Assembly: GCA_009667805.1 (NCBI GenBank)
Contig: CM019063.1
Span: 82,797,877 to 82,861,876 of the forward strand
Direction of reading: 5' to 3'
DNA length: 64,000 bases
Origin: Leptobrachium leishanense
Lineage: Eukaryota > Chordata > Amphibia > Anura > Megophryidae
How positions within the stretch are numbered: position 1 is the stretch's first letter; each line of letters begins with the position of its first letter. Of this stretch, positions 46,341-59,435 are shown in pieces. The translations under genes and the position numbers were made by a program. Under the pieces are notes generated by a model. It was not told the DNA's origin. It worked only from the letters and a program-made list of their open reading frames with translations, and did no database searches.

Positions 46341-47623
46341 TGATATTAACTAAAACTGAGCTCTGCTAACTTCTTCCAATGTAATTGTTTTACATTAGTG
46401 TAGGTGAGCCTTATTTTAGTTGTCACGTATTGTGTAGCAGGGGAACGAAGGTATGAACTCAGGATGCAGTGACACAACCAGCAGACAACTGTACAGGGTT
46501 AAAGTGGGGTTTATTGGATGAAGTGTATACAAATAACAACTGAATGACAAGGTAGCAGAATGGTATAGTTGTAGGTGTGTATCCAGAGTGAAGGAGAGTA
46601 GCAGCACAAGAAAAGGGCTGGCCTGGATTATGTGAGCAGGGAAGACAGAGGAAAGGTCAGAAAGCATAGGGTATCAAGATAGAGACACGGACGGCAACAC
46701 TCCAGAAGACTCACAGAAGGCACGAGACAGCAGACAGGCAGGATAGGAACAGGACTGGCTGGTTGCAGGCAGGAACAGAAAAAGCAGAAGGCACGGTTGG
46801 AGGCTTGAAGGGAACATGGCTGGGAGGTAAGCAATCTTTTACAGAGCAATTTACACCAAGTGTTAGGTAAAACTAAAGCAAGCCCTCCGGTAGTGTCACT
46901 CTTATATAGGGATTCACACGGCTCGGTAATGGAGGCACCTGTGGCTGCCTGTAGGAGACCCAGAGAGCTATAGATATTCCTGGAGTGGTTGAAACACTAG
47001 GAAAAGGGTTTCCAGGGAATTCAGGGTTGAACAGCAATGATTTTGACGTTCTTCCGGTGGCGGTACCGCCTTGTGCTATGACATTAGTTTACACCAGATC
47101 CAGCATATATGCAAGTGTGTGTTGCACTTTGTATTTAATATATTTAATACAAAGCGCAACACACACTTGCATATAGCCAACCCTTTTTTCACAGGTACAC
47201 CATCACCATGCCCTATGTCTCTCAATTTATTTTAAAGCAACAAGGTTTTTTTTCCCATAGGTTTCAATGTAAAAAATATTCCCAGTTTTTAATAAATATT
47301 TATTTAACCATTTATTTTTTTCAATTGCAGCAAAAAGTATCTTTATTTATTTTTTAGGCCTTTTTCGGGATTTTATTGGTGAAATTTTATGTCAGTGAAA
47401 TGCCCTGATTTTCAGTGGTTCAGTTCACCATTTTGCCGTTCGGTGCAGGTGGGTGGCAGTGAAATTCTCCCTAGAGAAGTAATGGTTAATCTATTCAGAG
47501 GACACCAAGCGAACACCACCAAAATGTCAGTGAAATGCCTTGATTTTCAGTGGGTCAGTTCACTATGGTGCCGTACGGTGCAGTTTGGAGGCAGTAAAAT
47601 TCCCCATAGCGAAGTAATGATTA
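46341..47623. other. Repeat-rich spacer
   Basis: 46420-46930 may be a decayed LTR (GTGGGGTTTATTGG block), unproven. A palindrome near 47103-47178 joins GCAAGTGTGTGTTGC to its inverse. 47230-47620 holds two copies of a repeat with GTTTCAATGTAAAAAATATT, CAGCAAAAAG and TGCCYTGATTTTCAGTG that continues after the insertion at 47624-48303. Confidence 0.45.
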
Positions 47624-48303
47624 CCGTATTTTTCGCTCCATAAGACGCACTTTTCCCCCCAAAAAAGTGTGGGGAAAAGTGTGTGCGTCTTATGGAGTAT
47701 ATACTGCAAAGTGCACGTTGCAGTGTTCGGCTCCCTTTGAGTGTCCGAAGCTATGGAGCTTCGGCGCTCGCCTGGGGGAACCACGTCACCAGCCGAGTTC
47801 TCGCAAGATGGCGGCTGGTCACGTGGCTCCCCCAGGCGAGCGCCCAAGCTCCATGCCACTGGATGCTCAGAGGGAGCCGAACACGCGGCGGCGGCAGGAG
47901 GTGAGCTGGGGCCTGGGGGCAGTATCCATGAGAGCTGCTGGGGCAGTATCTCCATGAGAGGAGCTGGGGCAATATCCATGAGAGGAGCTGGGGCATTATC
48001 CATGAGAGGAGCTGGGGCATATCCATGAGAAATCCTGGGGCATATCCATGAGAGCTCCTGGGGCATATCCATGAGAGGAGCTGGGGGCATATCCATGAGA
48101 GCTGCTGGGGCATATCCATGAGAGCTGCTGGGGCATATCCATGAGAGCTCCTGTGGCATATCCATGAGAGCTGCTGGGGCATATCCATGAGGGCATATCC
48201 ATTATTACACTAATTGATTCATAATATTTTTTTTCCTGTTTTCCTCCTCTAAAAACTAGGTGCGTCTTATGGTCAGGTGCGTCTTATGGAGCGAAAAATA
48301 CGG
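47624..48303. mobile_element. TA-flanked MITE carrying a minisatellite
   Basis: Terminal inverted repeats start CCGTATTTTTCGCTCC. The target duplication is TA (47622-47623, 48304-48305). This is shown by comparison with the uninterrupted sister repeat at 48402-48427, where GAAGTAATGATTAATCTA is continuous. The inside has an inverted GGAGCCGAACA / TGTTCGGCTCC pair and the minisatellite. No transposase; a TA target suggests a Tc1/mariner-like mobiliser. Confidence 0.85.
47925..48200. repeat. Minisatellite (about 24-base units)
   Basis: About 11 units of ATCCATGAGAGCTGCTGGGG plus CAT. The reverse complement (TGCCCCAGC..CTCATGGATA) is close to the unit of the minisatellite at 43575-45145. Confidence 0.95.
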
Positions 48304-48305
48304 TA

Positions 48306-48856
48306 ATCTATTCAGAGAACATCACTGAAATACCCTGATTTTCAGTGCTTCACTTTGCCATGGTGCCGTACGGTGCAGTTTGGAGGCAGTCAAATTCCCC
48401 ATAGCGAAGTAATGATTAATCTATTCAGAGAACGTCACTGAACTGCCCTGATTTTCAGTGGTTCAGTTCGATAGGTTTAAACAAGCGAATCCCATAGGTT
48501 TCAATGTAAAAAAATATTCCGTTTTTATTAAATATTTATTCAATCGTTTATTTTTTTTCACTTGCAGCAAAAAGTCTCTTTATTTTTTTAGGCATTTTTG
48601 GGGATTTTTTTGGTGAAATTTTAGGTTTCCTAATTTATTTTAAAGCAAATAGGCTTTTTCCCCCATAGGTTTCAATGTAAAAAATATTCCCCTTTTTTAA
48701 TAAATATTTATTCAACCATTTATTTTTTTCAGTCGCAGCAAAAGTCTCTTTACTTATTTATTTTTAGGCATTTTTTGGGGTTAAATTTTAGGTTTCCTAA
48801 TTTATTTTAAAGCAACAAGACTTTTTCGGCAATAAATGATACTATCAGGGCTATAG
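48306..48856. repeat. Diverged tandem repeats, same family as 47230-47620
   Basis: Copies of the TTCAGTG / TTTCAATGTAAAAA / GCAAAAAGTCTC blocks. A related stretch occurs inverted at 57240-57420, inside the transposon at 56717-57655. Confidence 0.6.
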
Positions 48857-49015
48857 TCAAACCAGAAAAATTCTCCCATTTAGCTCACTTTCCAAATTGG
48901 CTATTTGGTCTAGATTATTCATTCTCCTGCCAATTCTCAAGGCAGGAGAATGAACAATCTAGACCAAATAGCCAATTTGGAAAGTAAGCTAAATGGGAGA
49001 ATTATTCTGGTTTGA
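48857..49015. repeat. 159-bp palindrome
   Basis: Arms of about 75 bases: TCAAACCAGAAAAATTCTCC is mirrored by the inverse ending at 49015, with centre near 48936 (CTGCC-AATTCTCAA-GGCAG). Probably a foldback or MITE interior. Confidence 0.9.
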
Positions 49016-49741
49016 TTATTTTGACCTAGAATTTTTCCAGTCATTCTCAAGGTTTTCACCTCTCTCTGAATAGTCCTGTATGTTTCAGCACCAAAGATAG
49101 CTCCGGAGCCCTATGAATACAATGTTTTAGGACTATAGATTGCCCCACGGAGCTCCTGTCCATGGTTCTGAATCAGCACCAGTGGGGCTCCGGAGCGCTT
49201 TTTTTTCAGGTCTTTTCATTCCCTCTTTTTTTTTTGTTCTGGGTTATTTTCATTGCAGTTTTTTTTTTCCATTTCGGATGATCTTCGTTCCCTTTTTTTT
49301 TTCGTTTTGGATCTCCTCAGATCATTTGTCGTTCCGATATTTTGTTTCGTTATGCTGCTACGTTTCGTATTTTCAGGCGATTCGTTAATTCGGATGGACG
49401 ATTTTTTTATTATTTTATTTCTCCATTTTTCGAAAACGTTGATTTTCATCCGAATTTGTATTCGGAACAAAACAAAATGCACATGTCTAATGTTTATTAC
49501 AAATTAAACCAAGCAACGCAAATTGTTGTACAAGTATTTTCAGGTAGATATTTGGTCACTAAGGTCTTCTGTTGCAATTATAATCCATGATGCTAAGTGA
49601 CATGCATTAAACTCTTTGTCCATCTATCTAGTCACACACTAGCAGACATAACCACCTTCACTAGGTGTGGATGTATTATAATATATGAAAAAATTAAGTG
49701 TGTATTAGTTAAACTAAATAGTTTTATTATAACATGATATA
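49016..49741. other. T-rich spacer
   Basis: Several T-runs between 49198 and 49300 and no recognised gene. It ends at the TA target of the next element. Confidence 0.4.
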
Positions 49742-51377
<1,636 letters not shown>

Positions 51378-51689
51378 TATGTATATATATCTTATCATTT
51401 TCAGAAACAGAAAGAAAGAAATGTTTGTCATCTTAATGTTTCTCCGTATACTTATACTGTGATTGTCATGAAAAATATTTTCCTGGGATAGTCTCTCTGG
51501 ACTCGATGGACTACAACATAAGCATAAAGTAGACGAGTAGAGAAAATTTACAATAGTTATCCCCAATTCAAAAAACAATGAAATATAAGTTGCACAAACA
51601 TTGCCTGCAGTCATGTTTTCTATGTTTCATATAATACCGAGTGGCGGATTTTCGTTCTGCAGTGATCAATATACACATAAAACCTGATA

Positions 51690-53700
51690 CTATAAGCAAA
51701 GGTTCAGGTGTGCCTCCCTAGGGGAGGCCTGCAAGAAGCTACTATATAGGTGGTATCTGATGCCCCGAAAGGGAATGTAGGATTTCTCCGCGTGTGACCT
51801 CCACCTGTTGCAGATGTGGGGAGGCATGGGGCTCCTATTTCCTTATACGGTGGGAACATCCACGTCTGTTGGTTTGGTGGAGAGAGGTGGCGCTGCTGAG
51901 TTCAAACATTTTGGATAGTGTCATTGTCATGCCCCATGATTTAGGATTTATTATATATTTTTCTGTTTTGTGTTGAATCTGCCTTTGCTGCTCACATGCT
52001 ATTGATTTCATAGCTATTTTGTCCCTTCTGGGTTTCCCTAGCTTTTCTGTATCAGCTAGTTCCCACCCCTCTGCTCAGTGTCTTGTTGTTTGTTACTTCC
52101 TGGTTACATAGCAGCCATTCTGTTCTCACTGCTAGACAAAGTAAAGTCTTTTTACCTGCATAGCTGTACACTAACAAGATTGTCAGTCTGATCATTAAAC
52201 TCTTCAACTGGATTCATCTTTCTACGTGACAGTTTTGCTGAGTTGAAGCTATCTGCTGAACTTCATTGTGTGAGTACTGGTCAAATACAGACTTCAGCTA
52301 GTCTAAAGCACCCACGCCTCACAGCTTTGCTTAGGGAAGCAATATAGTCATGGACCCCCTCCCGGAGATCATGCTTTTACAACTTTCTCCCAAACCTTTT
52401 TCTTTATTTCAGAAACAGATGCTGGCGCATATTTTATCGATCTCCTCATTCCTTCAAAGTGGAAAATCCAACCAGGTCCCCCGATTACAGCAATAACTGA
52501 CATCTGACCATCTTCCGACTACTAGAAGGCATGACACGCAGGGTAATGGGTGAGGCGCCCCCCCTAGGACTTCTGGTTTCTGTGGGCTACATATTTAATC
52601 TCCTGATTGCCCCTGCTAGATGATGAGATGGAGTGACATTAGGCTGGGCTCCCAGGCCTCTGCAGTTGACTATCCCCCACATCTCGGTTACATTTCTGTC
52701 ACACAGTAATGTTAACTCCGGGCTTTTCTTTCTTTTTTATTTATTTGTATTAAAAAAAAGGAATTATTATTGGGGTTTTTTTTTTTCTTCTTTTTATTTT
52801 CTGTTTCCATATTTTTATTCTTATCTACTTATACAGTAGAATATTGTAACGGACCCTTGTCTGCCTGTCCAGCTCGCCAGACACCCACTCACCAAGATCG
52901 GCCCAGCCTCCAAATCGCTCCCCAATTCGATGCCTCGAGTGGCCGATCCGCTCTTTTCGATCCACTGCTCTTCCGATTTTCCGGACGGATCCGAAGGGCC
53001 GCTAGGTGCCACTCGAACCTAGCTAGTTATAGCGCAAGAACAAACACCAGGCAGGCTGTATGTAGGTTCAAATAGAGATCTGATTATTGGTCAAAGTCAC
53101 ACGGGTATTTATGACAAAAAGACTGTCGAGCTCCCTGCCCACTCCAACCTCAAGTGAACCAGACATGTTCAGACATGAATGAGACAATATAGGGCATGTA
53201 ATCACAGGCCTAGCTTTAGATTGCCCAAATACATTAGATAACAGAGTGAAGTCACACAAATTAGCAATCAGTGACCACACTCAGTAATTTATCTAAGCCA
53301 TTGTAACAGAAATCAGATAATGTGACAGTTTTTGTCTGACAAGGCAGATTTACAATGCCTCAAATATGCAACAGATAAACATACACATTGACCAGACAAT
53401 ACACAGATAGACAATAGCATTCTTGCATTATCACAGATTACACAAACAGTCTGCACAAAAGAGAGGCCTGCACCCTTAGTCCAAACACATCTTCATGTCC
53501 AAGCACTCCAAGTCCAATTGAAGCACGTCACAGGGAAACAGTCTGTTTTATGGGGAGTGGGCTCCAAAACAGGGAAGGGGCCAGGGGGTAAAGGCTGCAT
53601 TAAACGAGTTCACATAGTAAAACAAAGGGAATAAAAATCCGCTTAGGCTTTAAACAGGGGAGCAGCGAGTTGGGTCCGTGACATGCATATACAGTGTATA

Positions 53701-53731
<31 letters not shown>

Positions 53732-53890
53732 TTTTCTCGATCTCTCAAACCGATGCGAGCTGTTCTACTTACACTATGTCCTTGCCATTTCCACTTTGTA
53801 TTGTTTACTTAATTGCGATTGATGCATTGAATTTTTGGCTGAACAAAATCAATAAAAACTTCAAATTGAAGAAGAAAAAAAACTGATACT
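51690..53890 (+). pseudogene. L1-like LINE 3' fragment with insertions
   Basis: 51790-51920 encodes CCRCGEAWGSYFLIRWEHPR and LVWWREV, the C-terminal Cys region of an L1-type ORF2. 52340-52840 resembles its continuation and 3' UTR. 53720-53883 is the end, with AATCAATAAAAACTTCAAAT and a poly-A tail. The copy is interrupted by sequence at about 51927-52340 (TGTCATGCC...ACGTGACA, perhaps a small solo LTR) and by 52845-53683. It runs on the plus strand, convergent with NAIP. Confidence 0.65.
52845..53683. repeat. Possible solo LTR
   Basis: Ends TGTAACGGACCC and GGGTCCGTGACA form an inverted repeat with TG..CA termini, as in LTRs. Length 839 bases, no coding sequence. I could not identify a clear target duplication. 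Confidence 0.5.
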
Positions 53891-53934
53891 ATTGTGTAAC
53901 AGAAGTAATCCACATTACCATACTTTCAAAGGAA

Positions 53935-53940
53935 TTTAAT
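53935..53940 (-). promoter_or_regulatory. Candidate NAIP poly(A) signal
   Basis: ATTAAA on the minus strand, about 62 bases after the stop codon. An AATAAA (54001-54006) overlaps the stop codon itself and would give an extremely short 3' UTR, so ATTAAA is the more usual position. Confidence 0.35.
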
Positions 53941-54001
53941 ATATACACTGATACTCTGATATATTCTCTTTAACTGTCAGCTCTTTGAAGGTGTATGCCG
54001 T

Positions 54002-54366
54002 TTATTCCAAAACCGTAGGGTTAACTGGTAACAACCATTGCCAAATTAGTGTGAAGCTCTTTCCCTGTGGATGCTTTTGTTTCATGGAGTCAAACATCTC
54101 AAGATCTTTGTTATCCAGCAGCCAACCAAGCAGGACTAACACATTCAATCTGTGAAGTCGAGACACACACTGGACTAGAGCAACTAGAGTAGAAGGATCC
54201 ATTTTAAACTGGTGGGTGTAAATCCTGCTAATGCACAGGTCCGTTAAATTCTCCAGGTTATCTAGAGTATGGAAAAAGTCTGTCCAGCCAGACTGTGTGA
54301 TATTGTAGTTTATATCAAGGCTTAGTTTCTGAACATTACTCAAATGTCCTTTTCGTGCCACTTTTG
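54002..54366 (-). CDS. NAIP: NAIP (BIRC1), last coding exon: C-terminal LRRs
   Basis: NAIP is a cytosolic NLR that senses bacterial proteins and joins NLRC4 in an inflammasome; its C-terminal leucine-rich repeats take part in ligand recognition and autoinhibition. This exon starts after a pyrimidine-rich acceptor (TTTCTTTTTTTCAG, cut between 54367 and 54366) in phase 1 and ends at the TAA 54002-54004. It encodes about 121 residues: HLSNVQKLSLDIN, WTDFFHTLDNLENLTDLCIS, LVALVQCVSRLHRLNVLVLL, GWLLDNKDLEMF and the terminal KHPQGKSFT and WLLPVNPTVLE. The pattern and the last 25 residues follow the known NAIP C-terminus, rather than NLRC4, which ends differently. There is no internal stop. BIR and NACHT exons lie outside the window, beyond 64000. 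Confidence 0.88.
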
Positions 54367-54735
54367 CTGAAAAAAAGAAAATAATATGAATAATTACTTT
54401 AGTCATTTTAATATAAAGGCTAATTTTCCAGAAAATACGTTTCTTTGTTGTTGTTTCAGCTCAAATATTTCTTTGTTTGTTATATTTTCATTTAATTTCA
54501 GAACTCAAGTAGCATAGATGTCAAAAAAAATCTGTAACAAATTACATTTTACTGTCTGCGATAAAACAATGCAGTCGAGCAAATACACTATAGAAAACTT
54601 AATTAAAATGAAAAACAAAAATTAAACAATGGAGTATACATAGAGTTAAACATCACAATATGGAGGCAGGATAATATATGAATATTTGATAGTGTAACTA
54701 TATATGTTTTTGACATCCAGCCCATAAAAATGTCA

Positions 54736-54900
54736 TAATAATGATAAATGATAAAAAATAAGCCTAGCCCCTGCATTCATTACAGATTGCAAAGGGGCAA
54801 AACTGGAGTTGTGGAGGCCAATAAGGAGCGAGTTGCAGTAGTCAAGTCGCGTTAACTGGTTACAATTTGTTCCATTAATTATATAAGAACTGATTTTCAA
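54736..54900 (-). pseudogene. L2/CR1-like LINE fragment
   Basis: Minus-strand reading NQLTRLDYCNSLLIGLHNSS and PLQSVMNAGARLIF matches [20 protein letters not shown] and [12 protein letters not shown] of the LINE at 37921-40165. A short dead fragment inside the NAIP intron. Confidence 0.85.
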
Positions 54901-55517
54901 AGCGCAAGAAAATATAGCTACTATATTCATAAGCAATCAAAGGCAACATTCATAAAATGTAAAATCAACATTATATGTACACTTCTTGATCTAATCATGG
55001 TGTATCTGAGGTCATTTAAGTTTCTGATGAACTGTGCAATAGAGATTGGCTTGATCATACAGAATTGAACTGCTCAATATGATATCTTTAGAAAATACCT
55101 CTACATATCCCACAGTAAATCTTATGTAGCATAAGTTTACATTTGGCATGTGCTCCGCAAACAGTTTGGTTTATAGTGTTCTGTTTGTTCGAACATTTTT
55201 ATCACTTCGTTTTATTCGAGTTTCAACAGACCATTGAGAGATAAAGTTCTTAACGCTGCGCGTTGGACTATGCAGTCCTTGCGGCAGGCGGACCTAATCG
55301 GCGCACGTCGCATAGCATGTCACCAGGCTTTGTGGCACTCCTAAAGCCCAAATCATTTCCCAGCAGTCGACACGGTTGGATTGAGTAAAAAAATCAGCTC
55401 TAGACTTCATCCAGACCGGCCCACTTTAATTATGCAACCACGCACAAAAAATATATAAACCAACTGGATCGCTCAACCAATCGCTGTACAGATACCGGAA
55501 TGGCTCCAATATGAGAC

Positions 55518-55980
55518 TGTGGCAGACTACGTCTGTTTTGCAGACGGTGAGGAAGTTCTCTTCTCACCCTTTAGGGGCAGTGCGAGCTGTGCGGTGAACC
55601 AGCATTCACACTGGCCCAGAGCCATCGGCCCACCGGAAATCTCCCTGTAGTCCCTATGGCCAGTACATGCCTGGCAGGCGACCTCCATCACTGGCTGCAG
55701 CAGACTGCCTGAACACATGTGGAGTTTAAGCCTGCCTTCCTCCATGCACACTTCCAGAGCTAAGAGGTTAAAATCAATTTGTTGATGGTTTGTTATTAAC
55801 ACAACACATTAATTATTTAATTAAGCCCTCTCCTTGACAGCAGGTTGTTTGGTAATCAAGAGAGGAGTGGGTGTGCTCCTGGAAGCCTACTCCTTCCCAA
55901 TCCTATAAACAGCAACCGTGACCCCTAGTTGAGGGGTAAAATCAGTTTGGTTGGTCTGGTCTGTTGGTTGAGGGCACAAT
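55518..55980 (+). repeat. Possible LTR fragment
   Basis: Starts TGTGGCAGACTACGTC, sharing its first 12 bases with the LTR at 24476 and 29349, and carries a TATA-like CCTATAAACAG near 55902. No second copy or target duplication was found, and the right end is not defined. Confidence 0.35.
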
Positions 55981-56327
55981 TAAAATAATATGGACTCCCA
56001 TCCTAAATCCCCCCCCCCACCAAAGGATGAAGGCTTAGTCCAGAGGAGGGTAAAAGCCCCTCACTCACTAGCCATGGATGGGGGAAATGGGGGTTGGAAG
56101 CATCCCACGTGCTGTTATTTTAATGTACTGCAAAGCACATGCAAATTGTGTTTGTGCTTGTACCTACCAAACCAAAATGAATCACACAAACCAAAATCTC
56201 CTGCGGACTATTAATTTTTTGGTTCATGCTCCTTGGTGTCTATTCATTCATTCAGGTTTCAGTCCAATGAACAAATCTCCCAAAATTTGCATTCTGTACG
56301 ACTTTTATTCCACATGCGAAAGAGGTT

Positions 56328-56716
56328 TTGAGTATTTTTCATAAATATTGCCATATATTACGGAATGATGAAATATTAGGATTGGTGTTACCCAAGAAAT
56401 CAGTAGTTATCTTTAGAAGAGCCCAGACGTTTAAGAATATGCTCGTTCCAAGTATACTACCAGCAAATCTGGTTTGGACAGAAATAATTTCTTGGGAGAA
56501 AAGCCACTAGGATTTTTATAAATGTTGTGGCTGCTTACCCTGTGTAAACATCAAGATAGGAAAACCAAGACGTTCAAATGATCCGTTTATTCACTGTATG
56601 AGCAAGAACACAATTCAACAATTGCAGGGGTTTCTCAATAAACTCAAGTGGACAGGTATTGAACATGTATCCCCAGGTTGGAGAGGAGGGGATATAGGGA
56701 AACAATTGGCTCGCAG
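56328..56716 (+). pseudogene. Second Penelope-like family, ORF2 fragment
   Basis: Reads KYCHILRNDEILGLVLPKKS and FRRAQTFKNMLVPS, then FYKCCGCLPCVNIK and VSPGWRGGDIGKQLARRQ. These correspond to KYWPILRKDPLLKDILPDNP, the CGNCLNC cluster and APWRGGNIDKLIGKEE of the Penelope ORF2 at 22084-24475, so this is a related but distinct family. The GIY-YIG core between the Cys cluster and the WRGG block is missing, and stops occur near 56510. It is followed by a DNA-transposon insertion. Confidence 0.78.
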
Positions 56717-57655
56717 ACAATCAGGGTTATTCAAAGAGATTCGAAAAGTCACCGCACGTTCAGTGACTTTTCGTTCTCTTCAATTCGGTTCCTTTTACCG
56801 ATCCCATTTCGGTGACCCTGCGGTGTATTCAGCAAGCACCACAGGGTCCCCGAATTGCAGGGAAAAGCTGCCGCAAACCTGACGAAAACTAAGCGCAAAA
56901 CCCACCGAATGCACGCCGAAAACCGGCAAAAACATCTGGATTAACCTGCGAAAAACCCAAGCAGGAGCCGATCACACGCAGCGAAGCAGCCGAACAGGAG
57001 CCGAATCACACAGAGCCGAAGCAGCTGAGACGCAGAGGAGGCAGTGAATAAATTAGCAAAACCGTTTGTATGAATGTGTGAAAATGAAACGCTGTTTGCA
57101 AAGAAACTACTGAGCGAAAATGTCTGAAATTTACACAGGAAGTCCAGGGAATGATAATAAAGAGGCCTGTTACAGAAAAAAACAAAACATAAGTAAACTT
57201 AAAAAAAAATAAAAAATCGGACTTTTAAAAAAAAAAAAATTCAGAAAAATGCTTAAAGTATCCTAAAAAATCTATAAATAAAGAGACTTTTTGCTGCAGA
57301 ATTTTATAATGAATGGTTTATTAGATATTGAATTAAAACAGGAATATTTTTAACATTGAAGTCTATGGGATTCTCCTGAATAAATTTGCCGAATTAAACC
57401 ACCGAATGGCAGGGCATTAGGGGAACCTTTCACTGCTGGTTTGTGTTCTCTGAATAGCCGAAGCAGTGCTTTTTTATGGGAATTTCACTGCCCTCGAACA
57501 GGCACCGAACAGGCACCGTATGTGCAGGCAATTCGCCAGGATTTGGCAAATTGCCTGTTCTCTGGATAGCCGAATGGCCAGGAAAGGCAACCGAACGCTG
57601 ATTTTCAGCATTCGGTTACCTTTCTCAAGCAATTCGGATCTCTTTGGATAACCCT
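56717..57655. mobile_element. DNA transposon with CAGGGTTAT ends
   Basis: Left end near 56724 reads CAGGGTTATTCAAAGAGATT; the right end, read inward, is CAGGGTTATCCAAAGAGATC. The inside holds CCGAA-rich inverted motifs and the GCAAAAAGTCTC-type block also found at 47230-48840. No transposase. It interrupts the Penelope fragment that ends at 56716. I found no certain target duplication. Confidence 0.65.
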
Positions 57656-57959
57656 GTATTTTGCTAATTTATTCACCTCCCTCGTCTGCGGTCTCAGCTG
57701 CTTCGGCTGCTTCGCTGCATGTGATCGGCTCCTGCTCGGGCTTTTTCCGTGGTTTTTGGCAGGTTAATCCAGATGTTTTTGCAGGTTTTCGGCGTGCATT
57801 CGCCGGGTTTTGCGGTGAGTTTTCGTCGGGTTTGCGGCAGCTTTTCCCTGCAAGTCGGGGACCCTGTGGTGTTTGCTGAATACACCGCAGGGTCACCGAA
57901 ATGGGGTCGGCAAAAGGAACCGAATTGAAGAGAACGAAAAGTCACCGAATGAGATCCGC
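57656..57959. repeat. Inverted partial copy of the CAGGGTTAT transposon
   Basis: Reverse complement of roughly 56755-57065 (for example GGCTGCTTCG, TTGGCAGGTTAATCCAGATG, CGAAATGGG, GAAAAGTCACCG). Together with the copy at 56717-57655 it makes a large hairpin. Confidence 0.75.
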
Positions 57960-59175
57960 TCTTTTTTCGATTTTCTACCTGCACAGGGACTGAAGAAGGC
58001 TTTTATTTACAGCCGAAACGCGTATCCCCGCTTTCCCCCGTTTTTATCTTTCTTCCCATATTTTATTTGTTTTATATGACCAATAAATTTTTTATGTTTT
58101 ATCCACCTCTGTTTAAAGCCTGTCTTTAAACCAACCTCTCCCATTTGCCCTCTCCCACTACACATGTGACGCAGGAGTATTGCGCATAGGAGAACTTCAT
58201 GCAGACCAAAGAGGTGAAAGTACCCACCGAATAGGTGTACTACACGCTTACGAGCTGAGCCTGAAATCCTAGGCTCCACCATCGGTGAGTTTGTTTAACC
58301 CTACCTACCTCATATTTATCTGCAAGCTACGCTATGAATATTTCTCTCTATCTCTGTATCTGAGATGATCAACCCATAGATTGGCAGTAATCACCGCCAA
58401 AGAACACCTTAAAGAAGGGTAGAGGCCACCCTCAACTAGGCCCGAGGCAATCCACACCAGAGCCGGTCCATAAGGCTCTCTAAACTGTAAGTGTTCCATT
58501 GTCTACGAACACTCGATCTCTTATAGACTATATTGCACTATTATTCTTTTTTCTCTCCACTCCTTTTTCCCATTATTTGGGAATTGGAAGCCCATATAGG
58601 ACTCCAGTGAGGACACTATATCAGGATTCAGACGTACACCCTCGAACTACCCATATGGAAACCTAATCAGACTGCCATTTCTCCAATGTAATACGTATGG
58701 CCGGTTGGACTTTTATCTGATTTTATCTACCAGATACCTTGGCCAATAGGACTCGATCTCCATTGTTTACCTAGGAAAACTATTTTGCACTTATCTGCAC
58801 TTAATGCATTTGCACTTTATGTGTTTTCGATCACACTTGCACTTTATGTGATATTACAATTGCACTATATGTGGGTCCTCCACTGAATTGATTTTATTCT
58901 TTCTGTCGACTGTTTTACTACGCATTTTCATGCATTTGCACCTATGTGACTTAGGCCGTTTTTTGTGTTTTTATTATCATCATCTTTATTCAAACACATG
59001 TATTAACAGCATAGCTGTAAAGTGATCATCGTGTACCTTGACCTCCCACGACAGCACTTTAGTGGTCCTTTCTGACCGTGCATTTATTCTAGGTCAGTGA
59101 CTACACAGTATTTTAGGCATATCCGAAACTGTGCCCACCTACACCTATATAATCACTCTTTCCAAAGATTGCGCC
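57960..59175 (+). repeat. Second-family Penelope 3' tail
   Basis: Non-coding. Contains a hammerhead-like motif (57986-58028), then GAGCTGAGCCTGAAATCCTAGGCTCCACCATCG/GTGAGT-type sequence (donor-like GTGAGT at 58285-58290), GCTACGCTATGAATA, AGAGGCCACCCTCAACTAGGCCC and TGCACTTTATGTG repeats. The same order of blocks is seen in 33788-34998, with moderate divergence. Confidence 0.8.
57986..58028 (+). ncRNA. Hammerhead-ribozyme-like motif, second family
   Basis: GGGA - CTGAAGA - A - GGCT..AGCC (9-base loop) - GAAA - CGCGTA - TCCC. Stem I has 4 perfect pairs and stem II 4. The predicted cut follows GTA. Stem and loop sequences differ from the first family while the core is kept. Confidence 0.75.
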
Positions 59176-59196
59176 ACTAGGACCTTCCCCTTTCCA

Positions 59197-59435
59197 TTAG
59201 GGGAACCTTTCACTGCTGGTTTTTGTTCTCTGAATAGCCGAAGCAGTGCTTTTTCATGGGGATTTCACTGCCCTCGAACAGGCACCGAACAGGCACCGTA
59301 TGTACAGGCAATTCGCCAGGATTTGGCGAATTGCCTGCTCTCTGGATAGCCGAATGGCCAGGAAAGGTAACCGAACGCTGATCTTCAGCGTTCGGTTACC
59401 TTTCTCAAGCAATTCGGATCTCTTTGGATAACCCT
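59197..59435. repeat. Copy of the right end of the CAGGGTTAT transposon
   Basis: Nearly identical to 57415-57656, ending AAGCAATTCGGATCTCTTTG then GATAACCCTG. Probably the other side of a transposon split by the Penelope tail. Confidence 0.85.

Noticed and set aside
47563..48202. Minus-strand Met/Pro/Ser-rich frames
   Set aside because: Minisatellite inside the TA-flanked MITE.
51927..52340. Small solo LTR (TGTCATGCC...ACGTGACA)
   Set aside because: No matching target duplication and uncertain right edge; mentioned only as part of the L1-like fragment.
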